From positions 383,914 through 447,913 of the forward strand of contig NZ_JAPFRE010000015.1 in assembly GCF_026183735.1 (NCBI RefSeq): a stretch of DNA of 64,000 nt, read 5' to 3'. Below are positions 44,589 to 55,228 of this stretch, in pieces. The stretch comes from Alteromonas sp. ASW11-130. Its GTDB lineage: Bacteria; Pseudomonadota; Gammaproteobacteria; Enterobacterales; Alteromonadaceae. The notes beneath the pieces were generated by a model that worked only from the letters and a program-made list of their open reading frames with translations, was not told where the DNA came from and ran no database searches. Numbering within the stretch: the first letter of the stretch is position 1; every line of letters starts with the position of its first letter. The translations under genes were made by a program, and so were the position numbers.

Positions 44589-47186
44589 ATGTCATCTGAG
44601 TCAAAGCATGAGTTGTCTGAAGAGGAATTGAGGGAACTTATTCCTCAGCTCCAGCAACTTACCGACAAATATAAACGCGCTGAGCGAGTCCAAAAGGCGC
44701 TGTTTGACATATCTGAACTTGCTAGCTCGGTTAGCAATTTAAGCCGTCTATATCCTGCTATCCATGAAATTATCGGCGACTTTATGAATGCCGATAACTT
44801 TTTCGTTGCTTTTTACGAACGTGACGCCAATATCATCAACTTTGCTTACTTTGTCGACGAATATGACGAACAAACTATTCATCAGGTACCGGCCGACCAG
44901 TTAATGGATGGTATCACCGGCTACATTCTTCGTAGCGGTAGACATGTATTTCTCGACGATAAGAATACAGATGAATTTGAACGAGATACCAACGTTCGGC
45001 TTGTAGGCGCCCTGCCCCACCAATTTCTAGGCGTACCGCTCAAGCGGGGTACGCAGGTCATCGGTGCTATGGTGGTACAGACTTATGACAAGTCAGTCAC
45101 TTACAATGACGAAGACTTGGAAGTACTGTTATTCGTTTCGCAACATATTGTTACCACCGTTGATCGCGTTAAAAGCCGTGAATTAACCGAGCGTACTATT
45201 CGCGAGCGTACCCGCCAGTTACGCAAAATTAATGATGATCTACAAGAAGAGATACTGGAGCGCCAAAAAGTAGAGTCGCTTCAGCAGGCACTTTTTGAAA
45301 TATCTGAGTTAGCTGCCACCCTTGAGGGTGATATGGATGTTTTTTATGCCAGCCTACATGAAATACTTGCTCGTCTGATCAGTGCGCCAAACTGTTTTAT
45401 CGCCATTTTAGATGAAACTAACAGCTTCCTGGATTTCCCGTATTTTAGTGACATTGTTAGCGAAAGCGCAGACCGTCGGCCGTTAGGTAAAGGGTTAACT
45501 GAATTCGTCTTACGTACAGGGCAAGCTGAGCTTATTAACCCGCCACGGGTGTTAGAGCTGGCCGAATCAGGTGAAATTGACGTATCGGTGGCGCAATCCA
45601 TGCTGCAAAGTGCAAACTCATGGTTGGGTTCGCCCTTGGTTGTGGAGGGGGAAATCTCCGGTGTGATTGCCGTCCAAACTTATGGTAAACATGCTAAATA
45701 CACCGCCAAAGATTTAGAACTATTACGTTTTGTATCGCATCATATTGCGGTGGCCATGGAGCGTAAGCGCAGTACCGAAGCGATTCAGCGTTACAACCAA
45801 TTACTGGAAGACAGGGTTCAGGCGCGCACCGTTGAACTGGACCAGGCAAATCAGGTGTTGAAGCAGCAAATTGAAGAGCGAAAGGAAATTGAGCTTAAGC
45901 TTATTCACGATGCCCACCATGACGCCCTTACCGACCTGCCTAACCGCGCCATGTTCACCAGTCGCCTCGAGCTGGCCATTGCCAACAAACAGCGTTATTC
46001 CGAAAATCTATTTGCTGTGTTGTTTATTGATTTGGACCGCTTTAAAGTAATTAACGATACGCTTGGGCATCACGCTGGCGATGAGTTCCTTGTTGAAGTG
46101 GCGCGGCGTATCTCGTTATGCATTCGCGGGCACGACCTGCTTGCTCGATTAGGCGGCGATGAATTTGTCATTCTGCTGGATAATTTTGATGAAATTTCCG
46201 ACGTCGAAGAAGTGGCGTCCAGAATAATAGAAGCGGTATCAGAGCCTTTCACCTTAGAAGGCAAAGAAATGTATTCCGGCGCCAGCATCGGCATTGCTCA
46301 CCTTGAGCAATATTACCGTAGTGCTGACGAAGTGTTACGGGATGCCGATGCGGCTATGTATCAAGCCAAATCCCTTGGCCGTGGCCGCTTTGTGATGTTT
46401 GATAAGAGTATGCGCGAGCGTTTACTTGAAGAGTTAGAGCTGGAAAACGAATTTCGCAAAGCGTTACGAGATGGCGCGCTTGAATGCTTTATGCAGCCGG
46501 TTATTGACACCCGTGACGACCAGCCTATTTATCACGAGATGTATGTGCGTTGGAAACATCCAGAGCATGGCTCAGTGAGTCGCGATCAGTTCCGTCAGGT
46601 TGCTGAACAAAGTGGGCTAACTATGGATTTGGATATGTTTCAGTTAACTAAAGCCTGTGAGTTGCTAAATGCCTGGCGTGGCGATACTGACAGCCCCAAG
46701 CGTATTGCAGTAAATGTGTCCATCAATCACTTACTCCAGTCTACGCTTGTAAATAAAATTATTAACATGGTAGAAAATACTGGCGTGTCGCCTAGCGAAC
46801 TGGTGTTTGAATTTAATGAAAACGATTTAAACCGTCGCTCACAATTTATTTTGCCCTCAATTAAGAAACTTAAGCGGGCAGGAATCACTCTGGTATTAGA
46901 TAATTTTGGAAGTGGCTTGGCATCATTGAGCTACTTATTTGCTTATCCTTTCGATTACATCAAAATTGATCATCGTTTCGTTAAGTCGTTACCACGCTCT
47001 CAACGCAATCTGAAATTGATTCAATCTGTTATGCTCATATCGGAACACCTGAAATTTAAAGTGATTGCAGAAGGTGTGGACTCTTCATCACAACTTAGAG
47101 CATTGGCCGATATTGAGTGTCATTACGGACAGGGCAGAGTGTTAAGTGAGGCAAAGCCTTTGCCAATTAAGAAACTGGCCGGCTAA
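44589..47186 (+). CDS. GAF-GAF-GGDEF-EAL protein with degenerate EAL domain
   Basis: About 865 aa from ATG 44589 (a TTG 4 codons earlier is possible). Two GAF domains (about 30-200 and 230-400) are joined by coiled coils; the repeats share 'QALFEISELA' and 'PLVVEGEISGVIAVQTYGK'-type blocks. GGDEF is intact near residue 520 ('LARLGGDEFVILLDNFD'). EAL is degenerate: 'IYHEMYVRWKHPEHG' (EMY for EAL), 'LVLDNFGSGLASLSYL' (DN for DD) and 'IAEGVDSSSQL' (D for E), while 'NVSINHLL' and 'YIKIDHRFV' remain. It is therefore probably a diguanylate cyclase whose EAL part binds but does not hydrolyse c-di-GMP. Cytosolic; no membrane segment. Confidence 0.9.
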   Translation: MSSESKHELSEEELRELIPQLQQLTDKYKRAERVQKALFDISELASSVSNLSRLYPAIHEIIGDFMNADNFFVAFYERDANIINFAYFVDEYDEQTIHQVPADQLMDGITGYILRSGRHVFLDDKNTDEFERDTNVRLVGALPHQFLGVPLKRGTQVIGAMVVQTYDKSVTYNDEDLEVLLFVSQHIVTTVDRVKSRELTERTIRERTRQLRKINDDLQEEILERQKVESLQQALFEISELAATLEGDMDVFYASLHEILARLISAPNCFIAILDETNSFLDFPYFSDIVSESADRRPLGKGLTEFVLRTGQAELINPPRVLELAESGEIDVSVAQSMLQSANSWLGSPLVVEGEISGVIAVQTYGKHAKYTAKDLELLRFVSHHIAVAMERKRSTEAIQRYNQLLEDRVQARTVELDQANQVLKQQIEERKEIELKLIHDAHHDALTDLPNRAMFTSRLELAIANKQRYSENLFAVLFIDLDRFKVINDTLGHHAGDEFLVEVARRISLCIRGHDLLARLGGDEFVILLDNFDEISDVEEVASRIIEAVSEPFTLEGKEMYSGASIGIAHLEQYYRSADEVLRDADAAMYQAKSLGRGRFVMFDKSMRERLLEELELENEFRKALRDGALECFMQPVIDTRDDQPIYHEMYVRWKHPEHGSVSRDQFRQVAEQSGLTMDLDMFQLTKACELLNAWRGDTDSPKRIAVNVSINHLLQSTLVNKIINMVENTGVSPSELVFEFNENDLNRRSQFILPSIKKLKRAGITLVLDNFGSGLASLSYLFAYPFDYIKIDHRFVKSLPRSQRNLKLIQSVMLISEHLKFKVIAEGVDSSSQLRALADIECHYGQGRVLSEAKPLPIKKLAG

Positions 47187-47190
47187 GCAT

Positions 47191-49206
47191 TTATTTTTTA
47201 GCCAGCATATCGCGTAAATTGGCGATACTGGTTGCCCCTTTTTGCTGGCGTTCCTGAGCGCTGACTTTTTTCTTCTGATTTTCCCATTCCAAATCATCTG
47301 GTGGCAACTCGTACAGGAATCGGCTAGGCTCCGGGAAAATAACTTCGCCGAATTGTCGGCGTTCCTTGGCAAGAGAAAAAATTAATTCCCGTTGCGCCCG
47401 GGTAATACCCACATAAGCCAGCCGGCGCTCTTCTTCGACATTATCCTCATCAATACTGCTTTGGTGGGGTAACAAGCCCTCTTCCATACCCACCAAAAAG
47501 ACAATGGGAAATTCCAGTCCTTTAGACGCATGTAAGGTCATCAGCTGCACTTGATCGGCGTCACCTTCGTCTTCACCACGCTCCATCATATCGCGCAAAA
47601 TTAACCGGTTAACGACTTCTGGCAAGGTCATTGGCTGCTCAAGATCGTTCCCATCTAACATGCCCGTTATCCAGCCGAAGAGTGTACTGATATTGGCCAT
47701 GCCCATTTCCGCAGCTTTAGGACTGGCGCTGTGTTCGTATAGCCATTCTTCATACCCCATGGACTTTATCATTACCCGTAAGGCTTCTTTCGTATCGCCG
47801 CGCGCTGCGTTATCGGACAGTTCCACCAGCCACCGCGCAAACCCCGCCACTGATTGATAGGCTTTGCCAGTCAGCACCCCGCTTAGACCACTGTGGGTGG
47901 CAGCAGCGAATATAGATACCCCAAGGCTATTCGCAAAATTACCTAATTTTTCCAAGGTCGCACGGCCGATACCGCGATTAGGTGTATTGATAATACGCAA
48001 TAATGCATTGTCATCATCTTGATTAACCAGCAGACGCAGGTACGCCATAATATCCTTCACTTCCGCGCGTCCAAAAAAAGACATTCCCCCACTGATTTTG
48101 TAGGGAATACGGTTACTCATTAATAACTTTTCAAACAACCGGCTTTGGTGGTTTCCTCTATATAAGATTGCATAGTCTTTAAACCGAGTACGCTGCATGA
48201 ACTTATGGGCCAGTAACTCTGCCACCACACGCTCGGCTTCATGCTCTTCATTCTTCGCTGTAATGACCCGTAAAGGCGCGCCGTAATCGAGCTCAGAGAA
48301 TAAGGTTTTATCAAACAAATGAGGATTGTTTTGAATAAGGATATTGGCAGAATGGAGTATGCGCCCCGAAGAACGGTAGTTTTGCTGGAGCTTTATTACA
48401 TTTAAACGGGGAAAATCTTGCTGCAACAAATTCAAATTTTGTGGCTTAGCGCCGCGCCATGAATAGATAGACTGGTCATCATCCCCAACCACTGTAAAGC
48501 GGGCTCGTTCCCCCACTAATAGTTTTACCAGTTCGTACTGACTGGTATTGGTGTCCTGATATTCGTCCACCAGCAAATAACGAATTTTTTGCTGCCACTT
48601 TTCTCGCACACTTAGGTTTTGGCGTAACAGTAACGTGGGCAATAAAATTAAATCATCAAAATCCAATGCGTTGTACGCTTTTAAATGATTCTGGTATTGT
48701 TGATATGCATGCGCAAAAAGTTTCTCACCGCTGCTGGCCGCCGTTGCATTCAGAGCCTCAGGTAAAAGCAAATCGTTTTTCCAGTTAGAAATACAACTTT
48801 GCAATAAACTGAGTTGGTCTTTGTCGCCATCTATCGTATCAGCGGTTAAATCATTTAATAGGGCGATTGAATCTTTATCATCAAATAACGAAAAGCCTGG
48901 CTTTAAGCCCAGCTCTTTTACGTGTGCTTTGATGATATTAAGCCCCATAGTGTGAAAAGTAGACACCTTTAGCCCACGCGCTTCTGGTTTGCCTAAGGTT
49001 CCCGCGACCCGTTCTTTCATTTCTCGGGCCGCTTTATTGGTAAAGGTGACAGCAGCAATATGGCGTGCCGGCATATCACACTCTCTTACCAGATAAGCTA
49101 TTTTATTGGTGATGACTCGTGTTTTGCCGCTTCCTGCGCCAGCGAGAACCAGGCACGGCCCCGATACATAGGTAACAGCAGATTGCTGGGCGTCATTTAA
49201 TTTCAT
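47191..49206 (-). CDS. rep: ATP-dependent DNA helicase Rep
   Basis: 671 aa, full length for Rep. UvrD/Rep SF1A motifs in order: Walker A '[15 protein letters not shown]', Ia '[14 protein letters not shown]', II '[11 protein letters not shown]', III '[15 protein letters not shown]', IV 'LQQNYRSS', V '[19 protein letters not shown]', VI '[16 protein letters not shown]'. A 3'-5' helicase that clears proteins ahead of replication forks. Convergent with the GGDEF-EAL gene (4-bp gap). Rep rather than UvrD is chosen from length and the 'DEYQDTN' motif. Confidence 0.93.
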   Translation of the reverse strand: MKLNDAQQSAVTYVSGPCLVLAGAGSGKTRVITNKIAYLVRECDMPARHIAAVTFTNKAAREMKERVAGTLGKPEARGLKVSTFHTMGLNIIKAHVKELGLKPGFSLFDDKDSIALLNDLTADTIDGDKDQLSLLQSCISNWKNDLLLPEALNATAASSGEKLFAHAYQQYQNHLKAYNALDFDDLILLPTLLLRQNLSVREKWQQKIRYLLVDEYQDTNTSQYELVKLLVGERARFTVVGDDDQSIYSWRGAKPQNLNLLQQDFPRLNVIKLQQNYRSSGRILHSANILIQNNPHLFDKTLFSELDYGAPLRVITAKNEEHEAERVVAELLAHKFMQRTRFKDYAILYRGNHQSRLFEKLLMSNRIPYKISGGMSFFGRAEVKDIMAYLRLLVNQDDDNALLRIINTPNRGIGRATLEKLGNFANSLGVSIFAAATHSGLSGVLTGKAYQSVAGFARWLVELSDNAARGDTKEALRVMIKSMGYEEWLYEHSASPKAAEMGMANISTLFGWITGMLDGNDLEQPMTLPEVVNRLILRDMMERGEDEGDADQVQLMTLHASKGLEFPIVFLVGMEEGLLPHQSSIDEDNVEEERRLAYVGITRAQRELIFSLAKERRQFGEVIFPEPSRFLYELPPDDLEWENQKKKVSAQERQQKGATSIANLRDMLAKK

Positions 49207-49210
49207 GAAG

Positions 49211-49230
49211 TTGTCTTGTCACTTGTCACT
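49211..49230. repeat. Heptanucleotide repeat (CTTGTCA), two copies, upstream of rep
   Basis: CTTGTCA at 49215-49221 and 49222-49228, flanked by partial units. Same heptamer as at 26690-26716. Confidence 0.75.
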
Positions 49231-49425
49231 TTTAACTTATTAGTTTTCCGATTAGAGAATACGATTCTCAATGGTGTTGGCGTACCTGCATGATTACATT
49301 CTACTAAACTTCGACGCAGGGGCCTTGCTCGCAAAAAATACCGCTCTTGCTGATAGCATAGAAACTTATTGTGATTGGTATTAGAATAGAATCAACGTTA
49401 ACAAAGCGCATTATAAGGGAAAACC

Positions 49426-49677
49426 ATGCTGGATCCGAAAAAACTCGAAGAGCTTGCGAAACAAATTGCTGGTGCCGTCCCTCCGGGCGTGCGCAATATG
49501 GCCGAAGAAGCAGAAGGAAAAATTAAACACATTCTTCAGTCTCAATTGTCAAAACTTGATTTAGTTACCCGCGAAGAATTTGATGTACAAAGCCAAGTAC
49601 TTATTAGAACCCGTGAAAAACTCGAACTAATGGAAGCGCGACTAGCAGCGCTTGAACAAACCAAACTAGATAAATAA
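49426..49677 (+). CDS. ubiK: Ubiquinone biosynthesis accessory factor UbiK (BMFP family)
   Basis: 83 aa, at the family's usual length. 'IAGAVPPGVRNMAEEAEGKI' followed by a coiled coil 'EEFDVQSQVLIRTREKLELM' is the BMFP/YqiC pattern. UbiK binds UbiJ and helps the soluble ubiquinone-biosynthesis complex. GGGA lies 8 nt before the ATG. Its convergent neighbour is ubiA, so two ubiquinone genes meet here by strand but not by operon. Confidence 0.93.
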   Translation: MLDPKKLEELAKQIAGAVPPGVRNMAEEAEGKIKHILQSQLSKLDLVTREEFDVQSQVLIRTREKLELMEARLAALEQTKLDK

Positions 49678-49683
49678 GTCGGT

Positions 49684-50559
49684 TTATACCATCAGCAAGT
49701 AGTGCATTAGTAACCCTACAGTAAAAACCATGCCTATTTGGTGATTATCTAAAAAGGCCTGGAAACAGGCCATTCTTTCACGTTTCACTATCTGCCTTTG
49801 TTGGATCGCGAATAACCCCACGCAACATAGAATGCTCAGATAAACAGGCCAAGTTAATTTCAGCATCTCTGCTATTACTGTTAATAACACAATTGTACCA
49901 AGCTGTAACCCGCCGATAATGTGTCGGTCGTATTTACCGAATAATATGGCACTGGATTTCACCCCTATTTTCACGTCATCGTTGCGGTCAACCATGGCGT
50001 ACATTGTGTCATAGGCTATGGTCCAACACAGGTTAGCGACGAACAGAATCCCCCCCCAAAGCGGCACTTCCCCTAATACCGCCGCACAAGCCATGGGAAT
50101 AGCCCACCCAAATGCCATACCTAAAACAGCTTGGGGCATGTGGGTGTAGCGTTTCATAAACGGATAACTGGCTGCAAGTAGCACCGCGGGAATAGAGAGC
50201 AAAATAGTTTGCCAGTTTAAAAATAACACCAAGATAAATGCAAAAAGAATTAGAACGCCGAATAACTGAAGCGCTTCGGTGGCAGTTACGCGTCCACTTA
50301 CGATGGGACGTTGCGCAGTACGTTCGACGCTACCATCCACCTTCCTGTCAGCATAATCGTTAATTACGCATCCGGCAGACCGCATTACCACCACGCCGGC
50401 CACGAAAATTAATGTCAGGGCAAGAGGAGGCAGACCTTGTGCTGCAATGATAAGCGCCCACAGCGTAGGCCAAAGCAACAAATAAATACCCACCGGCTTA
50501 TCCATACGCATAAGCTGCCAATAGGCGTCCATATTTTTCGTGGTTAACTCAACCTGCAT
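49684..50559 (-). CDS. ubiA: 4-hydroxybenzoate octaprenyltransferase
   Basis: 291 aa, multi-pass membrane protein. First Asp motif 'INDYADRKVDGSVERTAQRP' (NDxxDxxxD) and second 'AYDTMYAMVDRNDDVKIG' (DxxxD) are both present. Attaches the polyprenyl tail to 4-hydroxybenzoate in the inner membrane. The start overlaps the ubiC stop by 11 nt, the classic ubiCA operon. Confidence 0.96.
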   Translation of the reverse strand: MQVELTTKNMDAYWQLMRMDKPVGIYLLLWPTLWALIIAAQGLPPLALTLIFVAGVVVMRSAGCVINDYADRKVDGSVERTAQRPIVSGRVTATEALQLFGVLILFAFILVLFLNWQTILLSIPAVLLAASYPFMKRYTHMPQAVLGMAFGWAIPMACAAVLGEVPLWGGILFVANLCWTIAYDTMYAMVDRNDDVKIGVKSSAILFGKYDRHIIGGLQLGTIVLLTVIAEMLKLTWPVYLSILCCVGLFAIQQRQIVKRERMACFQAFLDNHQIGMVFTVGLLMHYLLMV

Positions 50560-51124
50560 TGCTGCTACCTGTCAGGTACACTGGAGCCTGAGCAAGAAAC
50601 ACTTCTGCTACCAGCATATCCACTTCATTACATGTAAACTTTGACCGCCTTCCCCATAATGTTGCGTTGGTTTGGTCGGGATTAAATCTCGCCATTTTAT
50701 CGCTATTGATTTTACATAGCTGAAACTCACTTCGCGTAAATCTGTGATCATTGAATATAATTTTTCCTAAGGGCTGAGAACCAATTCCCGAGAGCTCGCC
50801 CTCTACCAGTTGGTGAGGGATTACCGAACGAGCAAAAACCCAGGGTTGATGATCGCCAAATAACACAACTTCTCTAATATACCAGCGAGTTGTATTGTCA
50901 GTAGTAAGCCACTCCTGCTCGCATTTATGCAGTATTTGTTCCTCTTGCCCCAGTTTCTGCAAAGAAAACTGACGACACATTGCTTGTAAGCGCTCAGTGA
51001 GCGAGCCCGTATCGAGCAACCAGTTTTTAAGGTAGGGATTGGGAATAGTCACCTTGTCGGCGTCTTCCCAATTCACATCTAACCCTACCGGAAAAGAAAG
51101 ATTATCTAACAACACATTTTTCAT
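50549..51124 (-). CDS. ubiC: Chorismate lyase
   Basis: 191 aa, similar in size to known UbiC. 'WYIREVVLFGDHQPWVFARS' holds the active-site Arg region, and 'GRRSKFTCNEVDMLVAEVF' matches the C-terminal signature with 'LVAEVFL'. Converts chorismate to 4-hydroxybenzoate plus pyruvate, the substrate for the overlapping ubiA. Confidence 0.93.
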   Translation of the reverse strand: MKNVLLDNLSFPVGLDVNWEDADKVTIPNPYLKNWLLDTGSLTERLQAMCRQFSLQKLGQEEQILHKCEQEWLTTDNTTRWYIREVVLFGDHQPWVFARSVIPHQLVEGELSGIGSQPLGKIIFNDHRFTRSEFQLCKINSDKMARFNPDQTNATLWGRRSKFTCNEVDMLVAEVFLAQAPVYLTGSSNAG

Positions 51125-51295
51125 CCTATTGAAGTGCGCAATATCTTACCATTTTGGTAAGTCAGAAAAACATAGCTAGTGATCTTAATGTGATGAGGGA
51201 AATGGAAAATAGACACTAGTGGTTGATCTTAAGAATTTGCTACACTATAAACCACTTCTTAGCATATCGTTTTTTAATATTGGTAAATTCATTTA

Positions 51296-51706
51296 ATGGC
51301 TTTTTTTCGTTTTTTCACACCCGCTATCCTATTAATACTGTCTATAGTTACCGGCAGTGTACAAGCACAACAAAAAAATAATTTCGCTTACCTTGGTTTA
51401 GAGCCTGACATTGTTACAAATTATGTTGGTCAAACAGCGGTTCGTTTGGGTTATGTTCGCGTGACGGTTGAGTTAATGATTCACGATGTCGATCAATTGG
51501 AAACTGCTGAACACCATTTACCGTTGCTTCGCGCTACCGCGATCGAGGTGTTTGGTAGCCAACCGGAAGAAAAAGTAAAATCATTGACTGGCCGCGAAGA
51601 TATTCGTCAAACGCTGCTAAAAGCAATGCAAAATCACATGAAAAAAGAAACCGGATCCGAAGTTGTCAGAGATGTGATTTTCACTAAATACCTTTATCAG
51701 AGCTAG
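51296..51706 (+). CDS. FliL-family periplasmic protein
   Basis: 136 aa. 'FAYLGLEPDIVTNYV', 'LGYVRVTVELMIHDVDQLE', 'HHLPLLRATAIEVFGSQ', 'LTGREDIRQTLLKAMQNHM' and 'VVRDVIFTKYLYQ' follow the FliL pattern, in which the C-terminal domain is stomatin-like and interacts with flagellar stators. The N-terminus looks like a cleavable signal (…SIVTGSVQA-QQ) rather than the usual anchored helix plus linker. No flagellar genes are in the window, so this is an orphan. Its last 23 bp overlap the end of glpG on the other strand. Confidence 0.85.
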   Translation: MAFFRFFTPAILLILSIVTGSVQAQQKNNFAYLGLEPDIVTNYVGQTAVRLGYVRVTVELMIHDVDQLETAEHHLPLLRATAIEVFGSQPEEKVKSLTGREDIRQTLLKAMQNHMKKETGSEVVRDVIFTKYLYQS

Positions 51707-52562
51707 ATTTGGCTTTTGTAGTTGGCTTCCAGATTAAGCTTAGCAGCAACGCCAACATGCACCCTGTGATTAAACCCACGGTGTGTGCTGTGTTTGCCAT
51801 TTCTACCCATAGTACGTCAGCATAACCAATCACCAACCACACCAGCATAAAGCCAACTATAGCTTTAGGGAGCATCATTCCCCAGGCAGGACGAAGCCAG
51901 CCTGCCCACCAGACAAAACCGAGCACGGCATAAACTATGCCAGAAAGGCCACCAAAATTGGGGCCGTCCATCAATAGCTGCGCGCCATTTGATATCGCGG
52001 CTGAGATAACAAAAATAACAATGAGCATGGATGTGCCCAGCTTACGTTCGATTTGCGCACCCAACATACTCCACCACAGCAAATTAAACATAATATGCAA
52101 CATGCTAAAGTGGATAAGCGCGGGCGTGATGAGGCGCCACCACTCATTCGTATAAGTCAACACGTTTACAGACTGACTCATCAGCATTTCTGCAACCGGA
52201 GCGAAAAGCCCAAAAATTGAAAGTAAATAGACAACTAAGCAGGTAAACAGGATTAGTGCTGTGAAAGGCACCTCCTGGATGTATGTTTTAATATGGGAAA
52301 AGCTAAATCCAGATTTTGTATCCAGCTCCACTCCTGCGCCTTGCTGCCAGGCAATATCCTGATAAGAAGGGTGTTCGGGGTCTTTGACGAAATCCAGGCA
52401 ATGTTGACGGAAGGTTTTAAGATCGGTGCCTTCGGGTACCGACAACATAAACTCACCATTCGGCTCTAAATTTACGCTTACTTCAAACCCTTCTGAAGCA
52501 AGGTAGTTGGCGAGTAAACGGGCGTATGGCTCGTGTTTGAATGCTATGACAGGTATGGACAC
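51684..52562 (-). CDS. glpG: Rhomboid intramembrane serine protease GlpG
   Basis: 292 aa. N-terminal cytosolic domain (about 1-90) and six transmembrane helices. Catalytic Ser in 'NFGGLSGIVYAVLGFVWW' (GxSG) and His in 'ANTAHTVGLITGCMLAL', plus 'LHIMFNLLWWSMLGAQIE'. Cleaves transmembrane substrates in the inner membrane. Follows glpE by 3 nt, as in the E. coli glpEG order. Confidence 0.95.
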   Translation of the reverse strand: MSIPVIAFKHEPYARLLANYLASEGFEVSVNLEPNGEFMLSVPEGTDLKTFRQHCLDFVKDPEHPSYQDIAWQQGAGVELDTKSGFSFSHIKTYIQEVPFTALILFTCLVVYLLSIFGLFAPVAEMLMSQSVNVLTYTNEWWRLITPALIHFSMLHIMFNLLWWSMLGAQIERKLGTSMLIVIFVISAAISNGAQLLMDGPNFGGLSGIVYAVLGFVWWAGWLRPAWGMMLPKAIVGFMLVWLVIGYADVLWVEMANTAHTVGLITGCMLALLLSLIWKPTTKAKSSSDKGI

Positions 52563-52565
52563 AAA

Positions 52566-52877
52566 CTACTCTGAAGTCACCGGTTGATGTTGTCGCCATG
52601 CTTCAAAGCCTCCGTCCATGCTGTACACTTCAGAGAAACCTTGCGCGGCAATGGTACGTGCTGCTTGTTGACTACTAATGCCGTGATAGCACACGACCAC
52701 TATAGGCGTCTTTTTCGGTGTTGAAGAAAGAAACGCAGCAAAGTTATCATTCGACAAATGTGTGGCATTGGGCATATGACTAAGCGCAAACGACTGCGGG
52801 TCACGAATGTCCACGACAGTGAAATCTGCGCTACGCATAGCCACATCATCGATTGAAATATGATGAAATGTATTCAC
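52566..52877 (-). CDS. glpE: Thiosulfate sulfurtransferase (rhodanese) GlpE
   Basis: 103 aa single rhodanese domain. 'VVDIRDPQSFALSHMPNATH' and active-site loop 'VVVCYHGISSQQAARTI' with the catalytic Cys in CYHGxSS. Transfers sulfane sulfur from thiosulfate to acceptors such as thioredoxin. Lies 1 nt after the tdh stop and 3 nt before glpG, so probably in one operon with kbl and tdh. Confidence 0.95.
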   Translation of the reverse strand: MNTFHHISIDDVAMRSADFTVVDIRDPQSFALSHMPNATHLSNDNFAAFLSSTPKKTPIVVVCYHGISSQQAARTIAAQGFSEVYSMDGGFEAWRQHQPVTSE

Positions 52878-52878
52878 A

Positions 52879-53904
52879 TTAATCCCAGTTAAGAATTACT
52901 TTGCCAGACTCACCTGAGCCCATGGTATCGAACCCTTTCTGAAAATCATCAATACCAAATTGATGGGTGATGATAGGGTTCAGGTCGAGGCCGCCCTGAA
53001 TCAGGCTTGCCATTTTATACCAGGTTTCAAACATTTCGCGACCATATATGCCTTTTATCACCAACCCTTTGAAAATTACTTTGTTCCAGTCTACAGCCAT
53101 ATCAGATGGCGGAATACCTAACATGGCAATTTTTCCACCGTGGTTCATTTTATCTAACATGTCGCTAAAAGCAGAAGGTACACCTGACATTTCTAGGCCA
53201 ACATCGAAACCTTCTGTCATGCCCAGCTCTTTTACAACATCAGCTAGCTTAGTGTTACTGACATTAACAGCACGGGTCGCCCCCATCTTTTCAGCTAGCT
53301 TAAGGCGATAAGGATTGATATCGGTAATAACGACATGGCGGGCACCTACGTGTCTGGCTACAGCCGCTGCCATAATACCGATGGGCCCAGCGCCCGTGAT
53401 CAATACATCTTCGCCAACTAAATCAAATGACAGTGCCGTATGTACCGCATTGCCGAAGGGGTCGAAGATTGAGGCAAGTTCATCACTGATATTATCTGGG
53501 ATCTTAAATGCGTTGAAGGCAGGTATCGCTAAATATTCTGCAAACGCACCAGCGCGGTTTACACCTACGCCTTGGGTATTACGGCACAAATGGCGACGGC
53601 CTGCACGGCAATTCCGGCAATGTCCGCAGGTAATGTGGCCTTCACCCGATACACGATCACCGACTTTAAAACCAGTGACTTCCTGCCCCATATCTACTAC
53701 TTCACCTACGTATTCGTGACCCACCACCATAGGCACCGGAATGGTGTTTTGCGACCACTCATCCCAGTTGTAGATATGCATATCCGTGCCACAAATAGCG
53801 GTTTTGCGAATTTTAATAAGCAGGTCATTATGACCCACTTGTGGTTTTGGCGAGTCTTTTAGCCAAATACCCGGTTCTTTATGTAACTTCACCAATGACT
53901 TCAT
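52879..53904 (-). CDS. tdh: L-threonine 3-dehydrogenase
   Basis: 341 aa. Zinc MDR enzyme: catalytic Zn Cys in '[17 protein letters not shown]', '[14 protein letters not shown]', structural Zn cysteines in '[17 protein letters not shown]', NAD loop '[16 protein letters not shown]'. Oxidises threonine to 2-amino-3-ketobutyrate, which Kbl cleaves. ATG overlaps the kbl stop by 4 nt. Confidence 0.97.
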   Translation of the reverse strand: MKSLVKLHKEPGIWLKDSPKPQVGHNDLLIKIRKTAICGTDMHIYNWDEWSQNTIPVPMVVGHEYVGEVVDMGQEVTGFKVGDRVSGEGHITCGHCRNCRAGRRHLCRNTQGVGVNRAGAFAEYLAIPAFNAFKIPDNISDELASIFDPFGNAVHTALSFDLVGEDVLITGAGPIGIMAAAVARHVGARHVVITDINPYRLKLAEKMGATRAVNVSNTKLADVVKELGMTEGFDVGLEMSGVPSAFSDMLDKMNHGGKIAMLGIPPSDMAVDWNKVIFKGLVIKGIYGREMFETWYKMASLIQGGLDLNPIITHQFGIDDFQKGFDTMGSGESGKVILNWD

Positions 53905-55097
53905 TTAATCACTCCCAGCTCTTTACCTACTTCGATAAAGGCATCCACAGCTTTATCCACATGTTCAATGCTATGGCCTGCGGACATTTGAGTACGTATT
54001 CGTGCCTGCCCTTTGGGCACTACAGGGTAGGAGAAGCCCACTACATATATACCTTTGGCTAACATTTTGTCGGCCATTTCGCTGGCAAGCTTTGCGTCAC
54101 CTAACATGACAGGAATAATGGCATGATCTTTACCTGCCAAGGTAAACCCAGCTTCTTCCATACGCTTGCGGAAATGAGCCGCGTTTTTCCATAACTGACT
54201 GCGTAACTCGGTGCCGTTAGCCATCATGTCAAAAACTTTTAGTGAAGCAGAAACAATTGGCGGTGCTACTGAGTTAGAAAATAAGTATGGACGTGAACGT
54301 TGACGCAACCATTCCACAATTTCTTTTTTACCTGAGGTGTAACCGCCAGAAGCGCCCCCTAGTGCTTTACCTAGGGTACCGGTAATAATATCCACACGGC
54401 CTAGCACATCGCAATATTCGTGACTGCCTTTACCCTTATCACCTAAAAAGCCTGTTGCATGACAATCGTCCACCATCACTAACGCATCGTATTTGTCTGC
54501 TAGGTCACAGATACTTTTTAGGTCGGCAATTACGCCGTCCATTGAAAATACACCATCGGTGGCGATTACTTTAAAGCGCGCCCCATCAGCGTCAGCCTGC
54601 TTAAGCTGATCCTCTAATGAGGTCATGTCATTGTTGCTATAGCGGTAGCGCTTGGCTTTACACAAACGCACACCATCAATGATGCTGGCGTGGTTTAACG
54701 CATCTGAAATGATGGCGTCTTCTGGCCCCAATAGGGTTTCAAACAAACCGCCGTTAGCGTCAAAGCAAGAGGGATATAAAATAGTATCTTCAGTTTCTAA
54801 AAACTGACTGATTTTTTGTTCTAATTCTTTGTGAATGTCTTGTGTACCGCAGATGAACCTGACAGAAGCCATCCCGAACCCGTGGCTTTCAAGGCCGTCT
54901 TTAGCTGCTGCAATTAAGTCGGGATGATTCGCCAAACCAAGGTAGTTATTCGCACAAAAATTAATGACATTATCGCCATCGGATACCTGAATGTCAGCTT
55001 GTTGCTGACTGGTGATAATGCGTTCTTTTTTATAAAGCCCTTCTTCTTTGACGTTATCAATTTCCGTCTGTAGATGAGCAATAAATGCCTCGGACAT
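53901..55097 (-). CDS. kbl: 2-amino-3-ketobutyrate CoA ligase
   Basis: 398 aa, expected length. PLP-dependent alpha-oxoamine synthase: '[17 protein letters not shown]', '[16 protein letters not shown]', PLP Lys in '[17 protein letters not shown]'. Splits 2-amino-3-ketobutyrate to glycine and acetyl-CoA. Heads the kbl-tdh-glpE-glpG run; GGAG lies upstream of the ATG. Confidence 0.97.
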   Translation of the reverse strand: MSEAFIAHLQTEIDNVKEEGLYKKERIITSQQQADIQVSDGDNVINFCANNYLGLANHPDLIAAAKDGLESHGFGMASVRFICGTQDIHKELEQKISQFLETEDTILYPSCFDANGGLFETLLGPEDAIISDALNHASIIDGVRLCKAKRYRYSNNDMTSLEDQLKQADADGARFKVIATDGVFSMDGVIADLKSICDLADKYDALVMVDDCHATGFLGDKGKGSHEYCDVLGRVDIITGTLGKALGGASGGYTSGKKEIVEWLRQRSRPYLFSNSVAPPIVSASLKVFDMMANGTELRSQLWKNAAHFRKRMEEAGFTLAGKDHAIIPVMLGDAKLASEMADKMLAKGIYVVGFSYPVVPKGQARIRTQMSAGHSIEHVDKAVDAFIEVGKELGVIK

Positions 55098-55228
55098 GGG
55101 AGTCTCCGTTTAGCTAAAAGTGCATAGTGTAAAGAAACGCAGCGTGAGCGTACACTCTTTGTCGCTTAGAACATCACGATTAAGGTGGAAAGAATGTAAA
55201 TTTTTTCGCACAACCCTAAGCGTTTGCC

